Assembly (NCBI GenBank): GCA_964564535.1
Contig: CAZMBH010000006.1
Location: 1-32,041, forward strand
Source of the DNA: GWC2-37-13 sp964564535
Lineage (GTDB): Bacteria > Patescibacteriota > Microgenomatia > UBA1406 > GWC2-37-13
Direction: 5' to 3'
Length of the DNA stretch: 32,041 bases
Position numbers and translations under genes: made by a program. Positions within the stretch are counted from its first letter, which is position 1. Every line of letters starts with the position of its first letter. Shown here piece by piece: positions 13,110-21,438 of the stretch. A model generated the notes under the pieces. It made no database searches. It was not told the DNA's origin and saw nothing but the letters and a program-made list of their open reading frames with translations.

Positions 13110-15169
13110 TGAATTTTCTGAGTAATAAGATCGAACTTCTTCCTTCTACAAGTAGTATTACCATTCGTAAATTAAAATTACTTGGAATTAATACTTACTT
13201 TGATTTGTTGAATTATTATCCTTCCCGATACGAAGACTATTCTTTAATTACTAAAATAAATAAGATTCAGGAAGGTGAGACAGTTACGATTCAGGGAAAA
13301 ATTGCCGAAGCAAAAAATCAATACACCAGATCGCGGATAACTATTCAAAAGGTGGTAGTTTCAGACAACACTGGGACTGTTGAGGTGAGCTGGTTTAACC
13401 AGCCATATCTAATCCGTGTTATGGAAATCGGAGAAATTATTTCTATATCTGGCCTAGTTAAACGATTTGGTTCAAAAATAGTTATAGAACCGAAAGAATA
13501 TGAAATTGGAAACAAACGAATTCATACCGGCAGGTTAGTACCGATTTATTCGGAAAAAAAGGGACTTTCAAACAAAACCATTAGGGAAAAAATCCATGCC
13601 ATCCTTGTCCTAACCTCGGAGGTTGAATCATGGGTGGCAGAGACGCTCCCAAAGGATATAATTTTATTTAATAATTTGATTGAAAGAGACCAAGCTTATC
13701 TGCAGATTCACTTTCCGGATAATCTTGAATTAGCTAACAAGGCCAGAGAAAGATTAGCCTTTGATGAATTGTTCTCAATACAATTATCTTCATATCTGGT
13801 TAAGCAGGAATGGAAAAAAGAAAAAGTCGGCAATGTATTTAAAATTGCGGATTACGAATTACGGATTACTGATTTCGTAAATAATTTGCCATTCAAATTA
13901 ACCGGAGACCAAGACAAGGTTATAAAAGAAATCATTAACGATTTAAAAAGAACCGTTCCAATGAACCGTTTTTTACAAGGAGATGTCGGATCTGGTAAGA
14001 CCGTCGTCGCTGCCGTCGCCAGCTATCTTTCTTTTTTAAATGGATTTCAAACGGTTATTATGGCACCGACTGAAATATTAGCACAACAACATTACGAATC
14101 GTTTAAAAAATTATTTGATCGGGACGGTATAAAACCGTCCCCTACAATTACACTAATCACTGGATCAACAAAAATCCGTAATCCTCAATCCATGATTGAT
14201 AAATCTGATTTTTTAATTGGAACACATGCATTACTTAATAAAAAACTTGAGCTCAAAAAAGTCGGTTTGGTTGTAATTGACGAACAGCACCGATTCGGAG
14301 TTAATCAAAGAGCCTTACTCAAGGAAAAAACTTTAAACGCTCACTTATTAACAATGACTGCCACACCTATCCCACGGACCGTCGCCTTGACCCTGTATGG
14401 AGAGCTTGACCTTAGTTATATTGAAGAAATGCCTAAAGGACGACTAATAATTAAAACCTATTTAGTCCCTAAAGAAAAAAGATCTGACGGGTACCGTTGG
14501 ATGAAGTCACAAATCTCTAAACTAAATTCCCAAATCTTTATAGTTTGTCCGTTAATAGAAGAATCTCTTGACGAAACAATGAAATCAATAAAGGCAGTTA
14601 AAATTGAATTCGAAAATCTCAGAAAAATTTTTTCGGAATTTAAGTTGGGGCTACTTCACGGTAAAATGAAGTCATCAGATAAGGAAAAAGTTATGTCTGA
14701 TTTCAAAAGTCGGAAAATTGACATTTTGGTAAGTACCCCTGTTGTTGAAGTCGGGATTGACGTTCCAGAGGCTACTATTATGCTAATAGAGGGAGCGGAG
14801 CGCTTTGGCTTGGCTCAACTTCATCAGCTACGAGGACGGGTAGGACGGTCAGGTAAACAATCATACTGTTTTCTCTACACTGAAAATCAGTCAGAAAAGA
14901 CAAGCAAACGGCTCGCGTTTTTTTGTAAAAATTACCTTGGAGTAAAATTAGCGAAATTTGATTTAGAAAATAGGGGAGCCGGAAATATTTTTGGAACCGA
15001 ACAACACGGTTTTGTCAATCTTAAAATAGCATCCTTAAGCGATTTTGAACTAATTGATAGAGCAAAAAAAGCCGTAGAATACTTTATGGGAAAATATGAT
15101 ATTAGGGATTGGGATGAGTTAAAAAAAATGATAAAAAAATATAAAGAAATGGGAATATCGAGGGATTGA
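13109..15169 (+). CDS. recG: ATP-dependent DNA helicase RecG
   Basis: Superfamily 2 helicase that remodels stalled forks and branched DNA. The N-terminal wedge/OB domain spans about residues 50-150 (TVTIQGKIAEAKNQ). Motif I GDVGSGKT is at about 291-298, motif II DEQH with RFGVNQR at about 391, motif III TATPIPRT, and the C-terminal motifs VEVGIDVPEAT and QLRGRVGRS. The 686-residue length is normal. Two short inserts look derived from repeats: IADYELRITDF (about 247-257) and DRDGIKPSPT (about 337-346). It follows the 36-residue membrane ORF with a one-base stop/start overlap, so its expression may depend on the island promoter. A family A repeat pair starts 3 nt after its TGA stop. Confidence 0.97.
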   Translation: MNFLSNKIELLPSTSSITIRKLKLLGINTYFDLLNYYPSRYEDYSLITKINKIQEGETVTIQGKIAEAKNQYTRSRITIQKVVVSDNTGTVEVSWFNQPYLIRVMEIGEIISISGLVKRFGSKIVIEPKEYEIGNKRIHTGRLVPIYSEKKGLSNKTIREKIHAILVLTSEVESWVAETLPKDIILFNNLIERDQAYLQIHFPDNLELANKARERLAFDELFSIQLSSYLVKQEWKKEKVGNVFKIADYELRITDFVNNLPFKLTGDQDKVIKEIINDLKRTVPMNRFLQGDVGSGKTVVAAVASYLSFLNGFQTVIMAPTEILAQQHYESFKKLFDRDGIKPSPTITLITGSTKIRNPQSMIDKSDFLIGTHALLNKKLELKKVGLVVIDEQHRFGVNQRALLKEKTLNAHLLTMTATPIPRTVALTLYGELDLSYIEEMPKGRLIIKTYLVPKEKRSDGYRWMKSQISKLNSQIFIVCPLIEESLDETMKSIKAVKIEFENLRKIFSEFKLGLLHGKMKSSDKEKVMSDFKSRKIDILVSTPVVEVGIDVPEATIMLIEGAERFGLAQLHQLRGRVGRSGKQSYCFLYTENQSEKTSKRLAFFCKNYLGVKLAKFDLENRGAGNIFGTEQHGFVNLKIASLSDFELIDRAKKAVEYFMGKYDIRDWDELKKMIKKYKEMGISRD
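13848..13868 (+). repeat. GGATTACGAATTAC-type insert in recG
   Basis: Three imprecise units of the GGATTAC / GAATTAC type are translated as ADYELRITD, between the N-terminal wedge region and helicase motif Q. The low-complexity structure differs from its surroundings. Confidence 0.5.
14121..14146 (+). repeat. Palindromic repeat, family B variant, in recG
   Basis: GGGACGGT (14121-14128), loop ATAAA, ACCGTCCC (14134-14141), then CTACA. The CCC-CTACA end matches the pheT copy and, inverted, the copy at 28787. It encodes RDGIKPSPT in frame in helicase domain 1. Confidence 0.75.
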
Positions 15170-15171
15170 CT

Positions 15172-15267
15172 TGTCATCCCCGTGAAGACGGGGATCCAGT
15201 CTATAATTACATCTTAAAAAACAAAGCGGAATATTTAGTCTGGATTCCCGCCTACGCGGGAATGACA
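15172..15267. repeat. Family A repeats in head-to-head pair
   Basis: TGTCATCCCC...GGGGATCCAGTCTA (15172-15204) and TTAGTCTGGATTCCCGC...GCGGGAATGACA (15235-15267) face each other across about 30 AT-rich bases. The pair fills the gap between the convergent recG and pilC and could act as a bidirectional transcription block. Confidence 0.88.
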
Positions 15268-15276
15268 TTATTGTCT

Positions 15277-16479
15277 TTATTTAAAAGAATTCGTCAGATT
15301 ATAAATTGGCGTTATCACTGACATAACCAAAAACCCTACTCCCACGCCCAAAAACACCAAAATCATCGGTTCAATCAACGTTGTCATTGTTTTAACAGCC
15401 ATTTCCGATTCCATTTCGAAATATTTTGACAGTCTTAAAAGTGTATCATCCAAATTACCTGTCTGCTCACCAACCTGGCTCATTTGAACAAGGATAGGAG
15501 GAAAGATACCTTCCTGTTCAAGAGCGACCCCCATAGATTGCCCTTTTTCAACTTTACGGCTAACATTAGCAAAGGCTTCCTGAAAAACTGAATTATCAGT
15601 TGAGTCAACCACGATAGACAAAGCGTCTAATATAGAAATTCCTGCTCCAATTAGAATTGCTAAGGTTCTTGTGGATTCCACCAAAGCGGAAACAGAAATT
15701 ATGTGACCAAAAACCGGTACTTTTAAAGCAAACTGATCATAACTTTTTTTCCCCGCTTTGGTAGCTAAATATTTTTTAGCAAAATACACACCGACTAGTG
15801 CCAAAACTAGTACCAATGGCCAAAACTTAGTTGAAAAAGAAGAAACGGCGATTAATATCTTAGTCGATGTTGGGAGTTCAACGTTAAAATCTTTGTAAAG
15901 CCCAAGTAATTTTGGTAATACAAAAGTAACCATGATAAACATGACGATAAACATACCAATTATAATTATTGCCGGGTAAACAAGCGCCCCTTTAAGTTTG
16001 CTTTGAAACTCCCGTTGTTTTTCCAGGTTATCCGCCAGTCTTAATAGAATTTCACCTAGTTTTCCTGAGGCTTCTCCGGATTTGACCAACGAAATATATA
16101 GATTAGAAAAATTGCTTTTATAATCTTTTAATGCTTCTGAAAAGGATTGGCCTCCTTTAATCTTAGAATCAATCGCTTCAATCATTTTCCTTAAAGGTAG
16201 TTTCGTTGTTTGTTTTTTTAAAATTTCGAGAGCATCAATTAAAGTTAAGCCTGCATTTAGCATTATTGCAACCTGTCTGGTGAAGTCAACTATGTCATTA
16301 AAATCTATTCTTTGAGTTAAATTGTTTAAAAAAGTAAAACTTTGATCCTGAACTTTTTTTACTGAAATAGGAAAATAGTTATTTTTTTGAAGGTAATCGA
16401 TTACAACATCAGGACCGGCTGCTTCGATTTTTTTCTCAATTATCTTGCCATCTTTTAAAGCTTTATACTGGAAAAGCAT
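15277..16479 (-). CDS. pilC: Type IV pilus inner-membrane platform protein PilC
   Basis: Membrane platform on which the PilB and PilT motors act (type II secretion F family). It is 400 residues, the normal length. There are two T2SSF repeats, each starting with a cytoplasmic helical part: about 65-190 (DFTRQVAIMLNAGLTLIDAL) and about 268-390 (STRTLAILIGAGISILDAL). Membrane helices lie at about 165-190, 215-235 and 370-395. The N-terminal MLFQYKALKDGKII is typical. Its start lies 2 nt after the pilT stop, so the two are co-transcribed from pilT. Confidence 0.96.
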   Translation of the reverse strand: MLFQYKALKDGKIIEKKIEAAGPDVVIDYLQKNNYFPISVKKVQDQSFTFLNNLTQRIDFNDIVDFTRQVAIMLNAGLTLIDALEILKKQTTKLPLRKMIEAIDSKIKGGQSFSEALKDYKSNFSNLYISLVKSGEASGKLGEILLRLADNLEKQREFQSKLKGALVYPAIIIIGMFIVMFIMVTFVLPKLLGLYKDFNVELPTSTKILIAVSSFSTKFWPLVLVLALVGVYFAKKYLATKAGKKSYDQFALKVPVFGHIISVSALVESTRTLAILIGAGISILDALSIVVDSTDNSVFQEAFANVSRKVEKGQSMGVALEQEGIFPPILVQMSQVGEQTGNLDDTLLRLSKYFEMESEMAVKTMTTLIEPMILVFLGVGVGFLVMSVITPIYNLTNSFK

Positions 16480-16481
16480 AT

Positions 16482-17537
16482 TTATATTTTTATAAATTTT
16501 TCGAGTTCCTTCGGTCTAATTGCGAAAGAAAAAGCAGTTTCTTTTGAAATTAACCCACCCCGATAAAGATTAAGGAGACTTTTTTCAAAAAGCAAAGATC
16601 CTTCCCCTTCTGTAGTTTCCAGAATATTGCCTATTAAATAGGTCTTTCCCTCTCTTATACTTGTTGAAATGGCTGAATTATTAACCAAAATTTCTACGGC
16701 GGGAACTCTTTCTATTGTATTCAATTTTGGTAATAGCCGCTGAGTAATAACCATTTTAAGAACCACAGCCAATTGACTTCTAACCTGGCTTTGCTGATGG
16801 GGAGGAAAGATATCAATTATCCGGTCTATTGACTCCGGAGACGAATTAGTATGTAAAGTTGAAAATACCAGATGTCCTGTTTCTGCTGCTGTCAAAGCCA
16901 GTGAAATTGTTTCATAGTCGCGCATCTCGCCTACTAAAATTACGTCCGGGTCCTCCCTTAAGGCTGATTTTAAAGCAACACTCCAAGAATGTGTATCTTG
17001 ATGAAGCTCTCTTTGAGAAATAATTGACTTGTACCGTGGATAAACATATTCTATCGGGTCCTCAATTGTAATAACATGCTTTGCATACTTTTTATTAATC
17101 TCATTGACAAGAGAAGCCAAAGTAGTCGATTTACCTTCTCCAGTGGGACCGGTTAACAACACTAACCCCTGCCGATAGTCAGTGGCTTGATGCAAAAAAG
17201 CAGGAAGACCTAACTGTTCCAAAGTACTTATTTTGGGTTGAATATAACGAAAGCTGCCACAAAGCATATCTTGAGCGTAGTATAGATTAACCCGGTATCT
17301 TGATCCGTTTAAACTGTAAGCTAAATCAATTTCCCTGTTTGCAAATAAAATCTCCTTTTTTTCGTCGTTTAAAAATGATTGTAGGATCTTATTAGAATTT
17401 TCTGGGGTAATCAGTTCTAAAGTTGTCAGTTGAAATAATTCTCCGTTGACTCGGATCGTAGGATAATAACCAGGAACGACATGCAGGTCTGAAGCTTTTT
17501 TGTCAACCACCAGTTGTAATAGTTTTGATAAATCCAT
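16482..17537 (-). CDS. pilT: Pilus retraction ATPase PilT
   Basis: Hexameric cytoplasmic ATPase that depolymerises the pilus. It opens MDLSKLLQLVVDKKASDLHV, the PilT signature start. Walker A is GPTGEGKST, the Asp box DPIEYVY, Walker B DVILVGEMRD and the His box TGHLVFSTLHTN. It has about 351 residues from the ATG at 17537. The frame is open to 17552, but the extra residues (MMNYF) come from the end of a repeat block lying across the upstream region. PilT implies a retractile pilus, as used for twitching or DNA uptake. It precedes pilC in the same transcript. Confidence 0.96.
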   Translation of the reverse strand: MDLSKLLQLVVDKKASDLHVVPGYYPTIRVNGELFQLTTLELITPENSNKILQSFLNDEKKEILFANREIDLAYSLNGSRYRVNLYYAQDMLCGSFRYIQPKISTLEQLGLPAFLHQATDYRQGLVLLTGPTGEGKSTTLASLVNEINKKYAKHVITIEDPIEYVYPRYKSIISQRELHQDTHSWSVALKSALREDPDVILVGEMRDYETISLALTAAETGHLVFSTLHTNSSPESIDRIIDIFPPHQQSQVRSQLAVVLKMVITQRLLPKLNTIERVPAVEILVNNSAISTSIREGKTYLIGNILETTEGEGSLLFEKSLLNLYRGGLISKETAFSFAIRPKELEKFIKI

Positions 17538-17543
17538 AAAATA

Positions 17544-17627
17544 GTTCATCAAGTTATAAAGTCTATCAAGTTTATCAAGAGAATTTAGTCCTTTATAACT
17601 TTATAAACTTGACAAACTTGATTAACT
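17544..17627. repeat. 84-bp palindromic repeat, family C, copy 1
   Basis: Modules of the type TCAAGTTATAAAGT, TATCAAGTTTATCAAG, then CTTTATAACTTTATAAACTT and GACAAACTTGATTAACT form a long imperfect inverted repeat. A second copy is at 20019-20105. It fills the pilB-pilT gap. On the minus strand its end reads CTTGATGAACTATTTT just before the pilT ATG. Confidence 0.8.
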
Positions 17628-17628
17628 C

Positions 17629-19335
17629 TTAAGTCTCGGCAACTCTTAATACTTCTTCCATGGTTGTTACACCATCAAGAACTTTCAAATAGCCGTCTTC
17701 GACCATTTTTATAAAACCTTCTTTTTTAGCGGTTTTCTCAATTTCTTCGGCAGATTCTTGTCGTAAAATATGCTGATTAATGGCAGATGTCACTTTTAAA
17801 ATTTCAAATATGGCGATTCTACCAAGATAGCCAGTCTGATTACATTCATGACACCCTTTACCCTTACTTAATTGTATTGGTTCTGTTTCATATTTTTTGG
17901 GAAAAAGGGGACCGAGAACCGCTTTAATATTTGCAGTAATTTCATCAGACGCCTTAAATGACACCTTACAATAAGGACAAATTTTTCTAGAAATTCTTTG
18001 GGCGAGAATGGCGGTCAAAACTGAAGCAATTAAAAACGACTCTGCTCCAAGATCAATCAGTCTTGGAATAGCAGTTGCCGCATTGTTGGTATGTAAAGTT
18101 GAAAAAACCAAATGGCCTGTTAATGCGGCTTGAATTGCCAGCTGAGTCGTCTCCTTATCTCTCACTTCACCAACAAGAATAATATTGGGATCCTGACGCA
18201 AAAATGCCCTTAACCCGGTCGCGAATGTCAAACCAGCTTGAACATTAATCTGCACCTGATTGATTCCTGCTATTTGATATTCTACCGGGTCTTCTAGTGT
18301 AACTATGTTAACCGTCGGCTTATTTAATCTGGAAAGAATTGAATAAAGTGTCGTTGTTTTACCGCTACCGGTTGGACCGGTGATTAAAACAATTCCGTAA
18401 GGTTTGGCGATCGCCTCTTCAAGCTCTTTTAACTGTGGGCCGCCAAAACCTAAGTCAGCAAGACTTGGTATTCCTCCAGTTTTTTTTAGAAGTCTCATTA
18501 CAACTTTTTCTCCAAAAACCGTAGGTAGGGTAGAGACACGGAGATCGACTTCATCATTTTTAGATTTAAATGTAAAACGTCCGTCTTGAGGAATTCTTTT
18601 TTCATCAATCTTCATTTCCGAAAGAATTTTGATCCTTGAAACCAAGGCTTCATGAATTGTTTTAGGCAGCGATAATTTTTCCTGAAGAATTCCATCAATC
18701 CGATAACGAACCTTAGTCCGGGTTTCTTCCGGTTCTATGTGGATATCCGATGCCCGTCCTTTAACGGAAAAATCCAATATGGTGGAAACAATTTTGGCAA
18801 TTGGGGCTTGTTGCAACTGAACGTTATTTATTTGAACCTCACTATCTTGTTCAGGCGTGTATTCCTTTAAGGCATCCCGAACTTCCGGTGATAAACCCTG
18901 ACTATATGAAAGATCCAACATCTTAATAATCTGTTCTTTATCAGCCAAAGTCAAAATGATTTTTTTCCCGGTCTTTTTTTCGAGGAAATCAACTATAGAG
19001 GTATTTGATGGCTCCTCAGTTCCTATATAAATTGCTGACTCTTTGGGATCAAAACGATATGGAATTATTTGATACCTACGGGTAATGGATTCCGAAATTA
19101 AACCAACGGCCTGGGAATCAATTGGAATTTTTTCAAGATCAACAAAAGGAACCATTTCAATTACCGAGCGGGCTTTGATTATTTCTATTCTTGGGATCTG
19201 GGTAAATTGATATAGGTAATCGATAATAAAAAGGTTCTTTTGTAAACTGGCTACCTCAAACTGTTGAGCTTCTTTTTCTGTGATCTGTGAATTTTTGACC
19301 AGCTGGCCAAGTAATTCTTTTGGAGTTATGTTCAT
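17629..19335 (-). CDS. pilB: Pilus extension ATPase PilB
   Basis: Motor ATPase that drives pilus assembly (GspE/PilB family, 568 residues). An N-terminal MshEN-like domain is at about residues 1-150. The ATPase core has GPTGSGKTTTLYSIL (Walker A), VTLEDPVEYQI (Asp box), NIILVGEVRD (Walker B) and TGHLVFSTLHTN (His box). The C-terminal zinc-binding insert has two C-x2-C pairs, CPYC and CHEC. The start at 19335 lies 7 nt after a TATAGT box, predicting a leaderless message. It is divergent from the delta-prime-like gene. Confidence 0.96.
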   Translation of the reverse strand: MNITPKELLGQLVKNSQITEKEAQQFEVASLQKNLFIIDYLYQFTQIPRIEIIKARSVIEMVPFVDLEKIPIDSQAVGLISESITRRYQIIPYRFDPKESAIYIGTEEPSNTSIVDFLEKKTGKKIILTLADKEQIIKMLDLSYSQGLSPEVRDALKEYTPEQDSEVQINNVQLQQAPIAKIVSTILDFSVKGRASDIHIEPEETRTKVRYRIDGILQEKLSLPKTIHEALVSRIKILSEMKIDEKRIPQDGRFTFKSKNDEVDLRVSTLPTVFGEKVVMRLLKKTGGIPSLADLGFGGPQLKELEEAIAKPYGIVLITGPTGSGKTTTLYSILSRLNKPTVNIVTLEDPVEYQIAGINQVQINVQAGLTFATGLRAFLRQDPNIILVGEVRDKETTQLAIQAALTGHLVFSTLHTNNAATAIPRLIDLGAESFLIASVLTAILAQRISRKICPYCKVSFKASDEITANIKAVLGPLFPKKYETEPIQLSKGKGCHECNQTGYLGRIAIFEILKVTSAINQHILRQESAEEIEKTAKKEGFIKMVEDGYLKVLDGVTTMEEVLRVAET

Positions 19336-19342
19336 TAATTTA

Positions 19343-19372
19343 ACTATATATTATTTCTGTGATAAAATTCAA
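19343..19372 (-). promoter_or_regulatory. pilB promoter overlapping the divergent one
   Basis: On the minus strand TTGAAT (19367-19372), an 18-nt spacer and TATAGT (19343-19348) lie 7 nt before the pilB ATG. The same AT block on the plus strand gives TATATT (19347-19352), 6 nt before GTG 19359. The two -10 boxes overlap, so the promoters should compete. Confidence 0.55.
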
Positions 19373-20018
19373 GGTATATATGATCCCCTTACTTCTTATT
19401 TCTAATGACAAAATTATTATTAATAACTACGTAAATAAACTTAAAAAAGGTTCCTTGTTTTTTGAAATTACCCCTTCTACCAAAGAATATTCTATTGATG
19501 ATATTAAAAACATCACTAAGGAAACTAAGATTTTTAACCCAAAAACCCGCCTATATTATTTTCCTGACTTTCATTTGTCTTCAATTCCTGCCCAAAATTC
19601 TTTTTTAAAATTACTAGAAGAGCCTCCAACCAATGTTCAATTCATATTAAGTACCGACAATAAAAATAGATTATTGCCGACCATTCTTTCCCGGGTTAAA
19701 ATTATTAAATTAATTCAAAATCAATCAAAAGATGTAGTGGAGCAATTTATTGCTCCAGAAATTTTAGGTGTGATAAATCACACCACAACAAAGATACCCC
19801 TTTCGTCATTTAAAATTGTAGACAAAGAATCGGCAAAAAACATTCTTTTGCAATTAATTATTTTTTTTAGAAAGAAATTGGGATCTGATACAAAATGTCC
19901 GTCGATTATTAAAGAAATCTTACGGCTTAGTAGCCTTTTAGATAGTAATAATTTAAACCCTCAATTAACGGTTGATCAGGCATTGATATTTATTTGGAAA
20001 CAATATAAGATGAACTAA
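19359..20018 (+). CDS. DNA polymerase III delta-prime-like protein
   Basis: Clamp-loader-like protein of the DnaX/HolB AAA family. The segment IPAQNSFLKLLEEPPTNVQF matches the family's conserved NALLKTLEEPP block, followed by LLPTILSRVKIIKL with the sensor-type SR. There is no Walker A loop, as expected for delta-prime. It has 219 residues, shorter than full-length HolB (about 330), so the C-terminal collar domain is small or reduced. GTG 19359 is 6 nt after a TATATT box and suits a leaderless start; ATG 19380 with AAGGT 5 nt upstream is the alternative. It lies between pilB and the pilin genes, unrelated by function. Confidence 0.75.
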   Translation: MIKFKVYMIPLLLISNDKIIINNYVNKLKKGSLFFEITPSTKEYSIDDIKNITKETKIFNPKTRLYYFPDFHLSSIPAQNSFLKLLEEPPTNVQFILSTDNKNRLLPTILSRVKIIKLIQNQSKDVVEQFIAPEILGVINHTTTKIPLSSFKIVDKESAKNILLQLIIFFRKKLGSDTKCPSIIKEILRLSSLLDSNNLNPQLTVDQALIFIWKQYKMN

Positions 20019-20105
20019 GTTCATCAAGTTATAAAGTTTGTCAAGTTTATCAAGAATAAGATAGTTTTTCTTTATAACTTTATAAACTTGAAACTTGATA
20101 AACTA
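20019..20105. repeat. 87-bp palindromic repeat, family C, copy 2
   Basis: Same module order as 17544-17627: GTTCATCAAGTTATAAAGTT ... TTTATAACTTTATAAACTTG ... ACTTGATAAACT. On the plus strand its end reads CTTGATAAACTATTAT just before the first prepilin ATG, like copy 1 before pilT on the other strand. Confidence 0.8.
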
Positions 20106-20109
20106 TTAT

Positions 20110-20562
20110 ATGCGAAAATCATTTACGTTAATTGAATTATTGGTCGTCATTGCTATCATTGGCAGTCTATCCGCGTTGTTTTTGCCTAACTTTATGGCCG
20201 CCAGAGAACGGGCCCGTGATTCACAGCGGAAATCAGATTTAAGACAGATACAGAAAGCTTTTGAACTCTTTAAGCAAGATCAAACGGACTCCTCTTTTCC
20301 GACCGATTTACCAACCGCAGGCGATTGTTGGTCTAGCGTTGCTGGATGTACTGGAAATATTTATATGAATAAATTTCCGTATGACCCAAATAAGACAGCA
20401 CCGGGAAATTATTATTATTCTGTTAGTGGATTAGATTACACTTTAGCAGCCTGTTTAGAAAACATTGCTGATCCTGACAGTGTAGCTTGTCCATCTGATT
20501 TTTTAACAATTTCCGGATACGCTTGCACGTCAAATAAGTGTTATATTGTTAATCAACCATAG
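20110..20562 (+). CDS. Type IV prepilin-like protein (150 aa)
   Basis: Starts MRKSFTLIELLVV: a basic leader, then the FTLIE motif with the conserved Glu at +5, and a hydrophobic N-terminal helix to about residue 28. The residue before the cleavage site is Ser rather than the usual Gly. The following RERARDSQRKSDLRQIQKAFELF is the amphipathic helix shared by the pseudopilins of this cluster. The C-terminal part has six Cys, probably disulfide-bonded. First gene of a run of six prepilins; the ATG at 20110 was chosen because it gives the short leader. Confidence 0.93.
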   Translation: MRKSFTLIELLVVIAIIGSLSALFLPNFMAARERARDSQRKSDLRQIQKAFELFKQDQTDSSFPTDLPTAGDCWSSVAGCTGNIYMNKFPYDPNKTAPGNYYYSVSGLDYTLAACLENIADPDSVACPSDFLTISGYACTSNKCYIVNQP

Positions 20563-20581
20563 TTAAAAGTTATTTTTTGTT

Positions 20582-20634
20582 TGTCATCCCCTCGTAGGAG
20601 AGGATGATGGATTCCCGCCTTCGCGGGAATGACA
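20582..20634. repeat. Family A repeats, compact pair
   Basis: TGTCATCCCCTC...GAGAGGATGA is followed directly by TGGATTCCCGCC...GCGGGAATGACA. It is the same head-to-head layout as the other pairs, but with no spacer. It lies between the first two prepilin genes and could modulate read-through or mRNA decay. Confidence 0.85.
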
Positions 20635-20648
20635 ATTTTAAAAAAATT

Positions 20649-21026
20649 ATGAAAATTAAAAAAGGTTTTACATTACTGGAGATGCTAGTTGTTATAGGTA
20701 TAATTGCAATTTTGGTGACCATCGGTTTCGCTTCTTATTCAACTGTTCAAAAAAAGGCCCGTGACGCTAAAAGACAGGGCGATTTGAAGGCAGCTCAACA
20801 GGTGATGGAACAATGTTACTCTGTAAATAGTTTTGCCTACCCTGTAATTACAGATGATGGTTCTGGAACAGTTAGTGCAACTTGTCCTGCTCCTAACGAC
20901 GCGATTACCTTTTCAATAAAGGACCCTCTTAATACTGATACCTATATTTATTCTTATACACAGGATTATAGTATCACTGGTGATTTGGAAACATCAACAA
21001 CTTTTACAGTTAGCAATCAGCAATAA
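20649..21026 (+). CDS. Type IV prepilin-like protein (125 aa)
   Basis: Starts MKIKKGFTLLEMLVVIGII: leader with Gly at -1, Glu at +5, hydrophobic helix to about residue 30, then the KKARDAKRQGDLKAAQQVME helix. The small C-terminal domain has two Cys (CYSVN and CPAPN). The ATG at 20649 follows the repeat pair; the frame runs open into that repeat upstream. Minor pilin or pseudopilin. Confidence 0.93.
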   Translation: MKIKKGFTLLEMLVVIGIIAILVTIGFASYSTVQKKARDAKRQGDLKAAQQVMEQCYSVNSFAYPVITDDGSGTVSATCPAPNDAITFSIKDPLNTDTYIYSYTQDYSITGDLETSTTFTVSNQQ

Positions 21027-21030
21027 CTTT

Positions 21031-21438
21031 ATGAAAAAAGCCTACACATTAATTGAAATTTTGATTGTTACAACAATTATTGTTCTTCTCACTGCAGTAG
21101 CTGTTGTTTCGTATTCTACCTTTTTAAAACAGTCCCGGGACGCTAAAAGAAAATCTGACCTTGAACAGGTAAGAGCAGCTTTAGAAATGTTTAGATCAAA
21201 TTCAACCACAAACGACTATCCAACAACAGGTTTATCGGAGTTAACAAGCCCTGTTGTTTATATACAATCTGTTCCTGCCGATCCAAAAAACCCAACCTAC
21301 ACTTATTATTACTCTGGATCGGCCTCCAATTACACTCTTGGTGCCTATTTGGAGACAACAGCTAGCACTTGCCCTGAAACCATCAGTTGTACCGTAGGCA
21401 ACTGTAATTATTGTGTTGGACCTTATGGACAAAAATAA
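21031..21438 (+). CDS. Type IV prepilin-like protein (135 aa)
   Basis: Starts MKKAYTLIEILIV, with Ala at -1 and Tyr at +1, an unusual pair for prepilin peptidase, which prefers Gly-Phe. After the hydrophobic helix comes QSRDAKRKSDLEQVRAALEM, the same motif as in the neighbours. The C-terminus carries Cys in CPETISCTVGNCNYC. It starts 4 nt after the previous stop and overlaps the next gene by 14 nt. Confidence 0.92.
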   Translation: MKKAYTLIEILIVTTIIVLLTAVAVVSYSTFLKQSRDAKRKSDLEQVRAALEMFRSNSTTNDYPTTGLSELTSPVVYIQSVPADPKNPTYTYYYSGSASNYTLGAYLETTASTCPETISCTVGNCNYCVGPYGQK

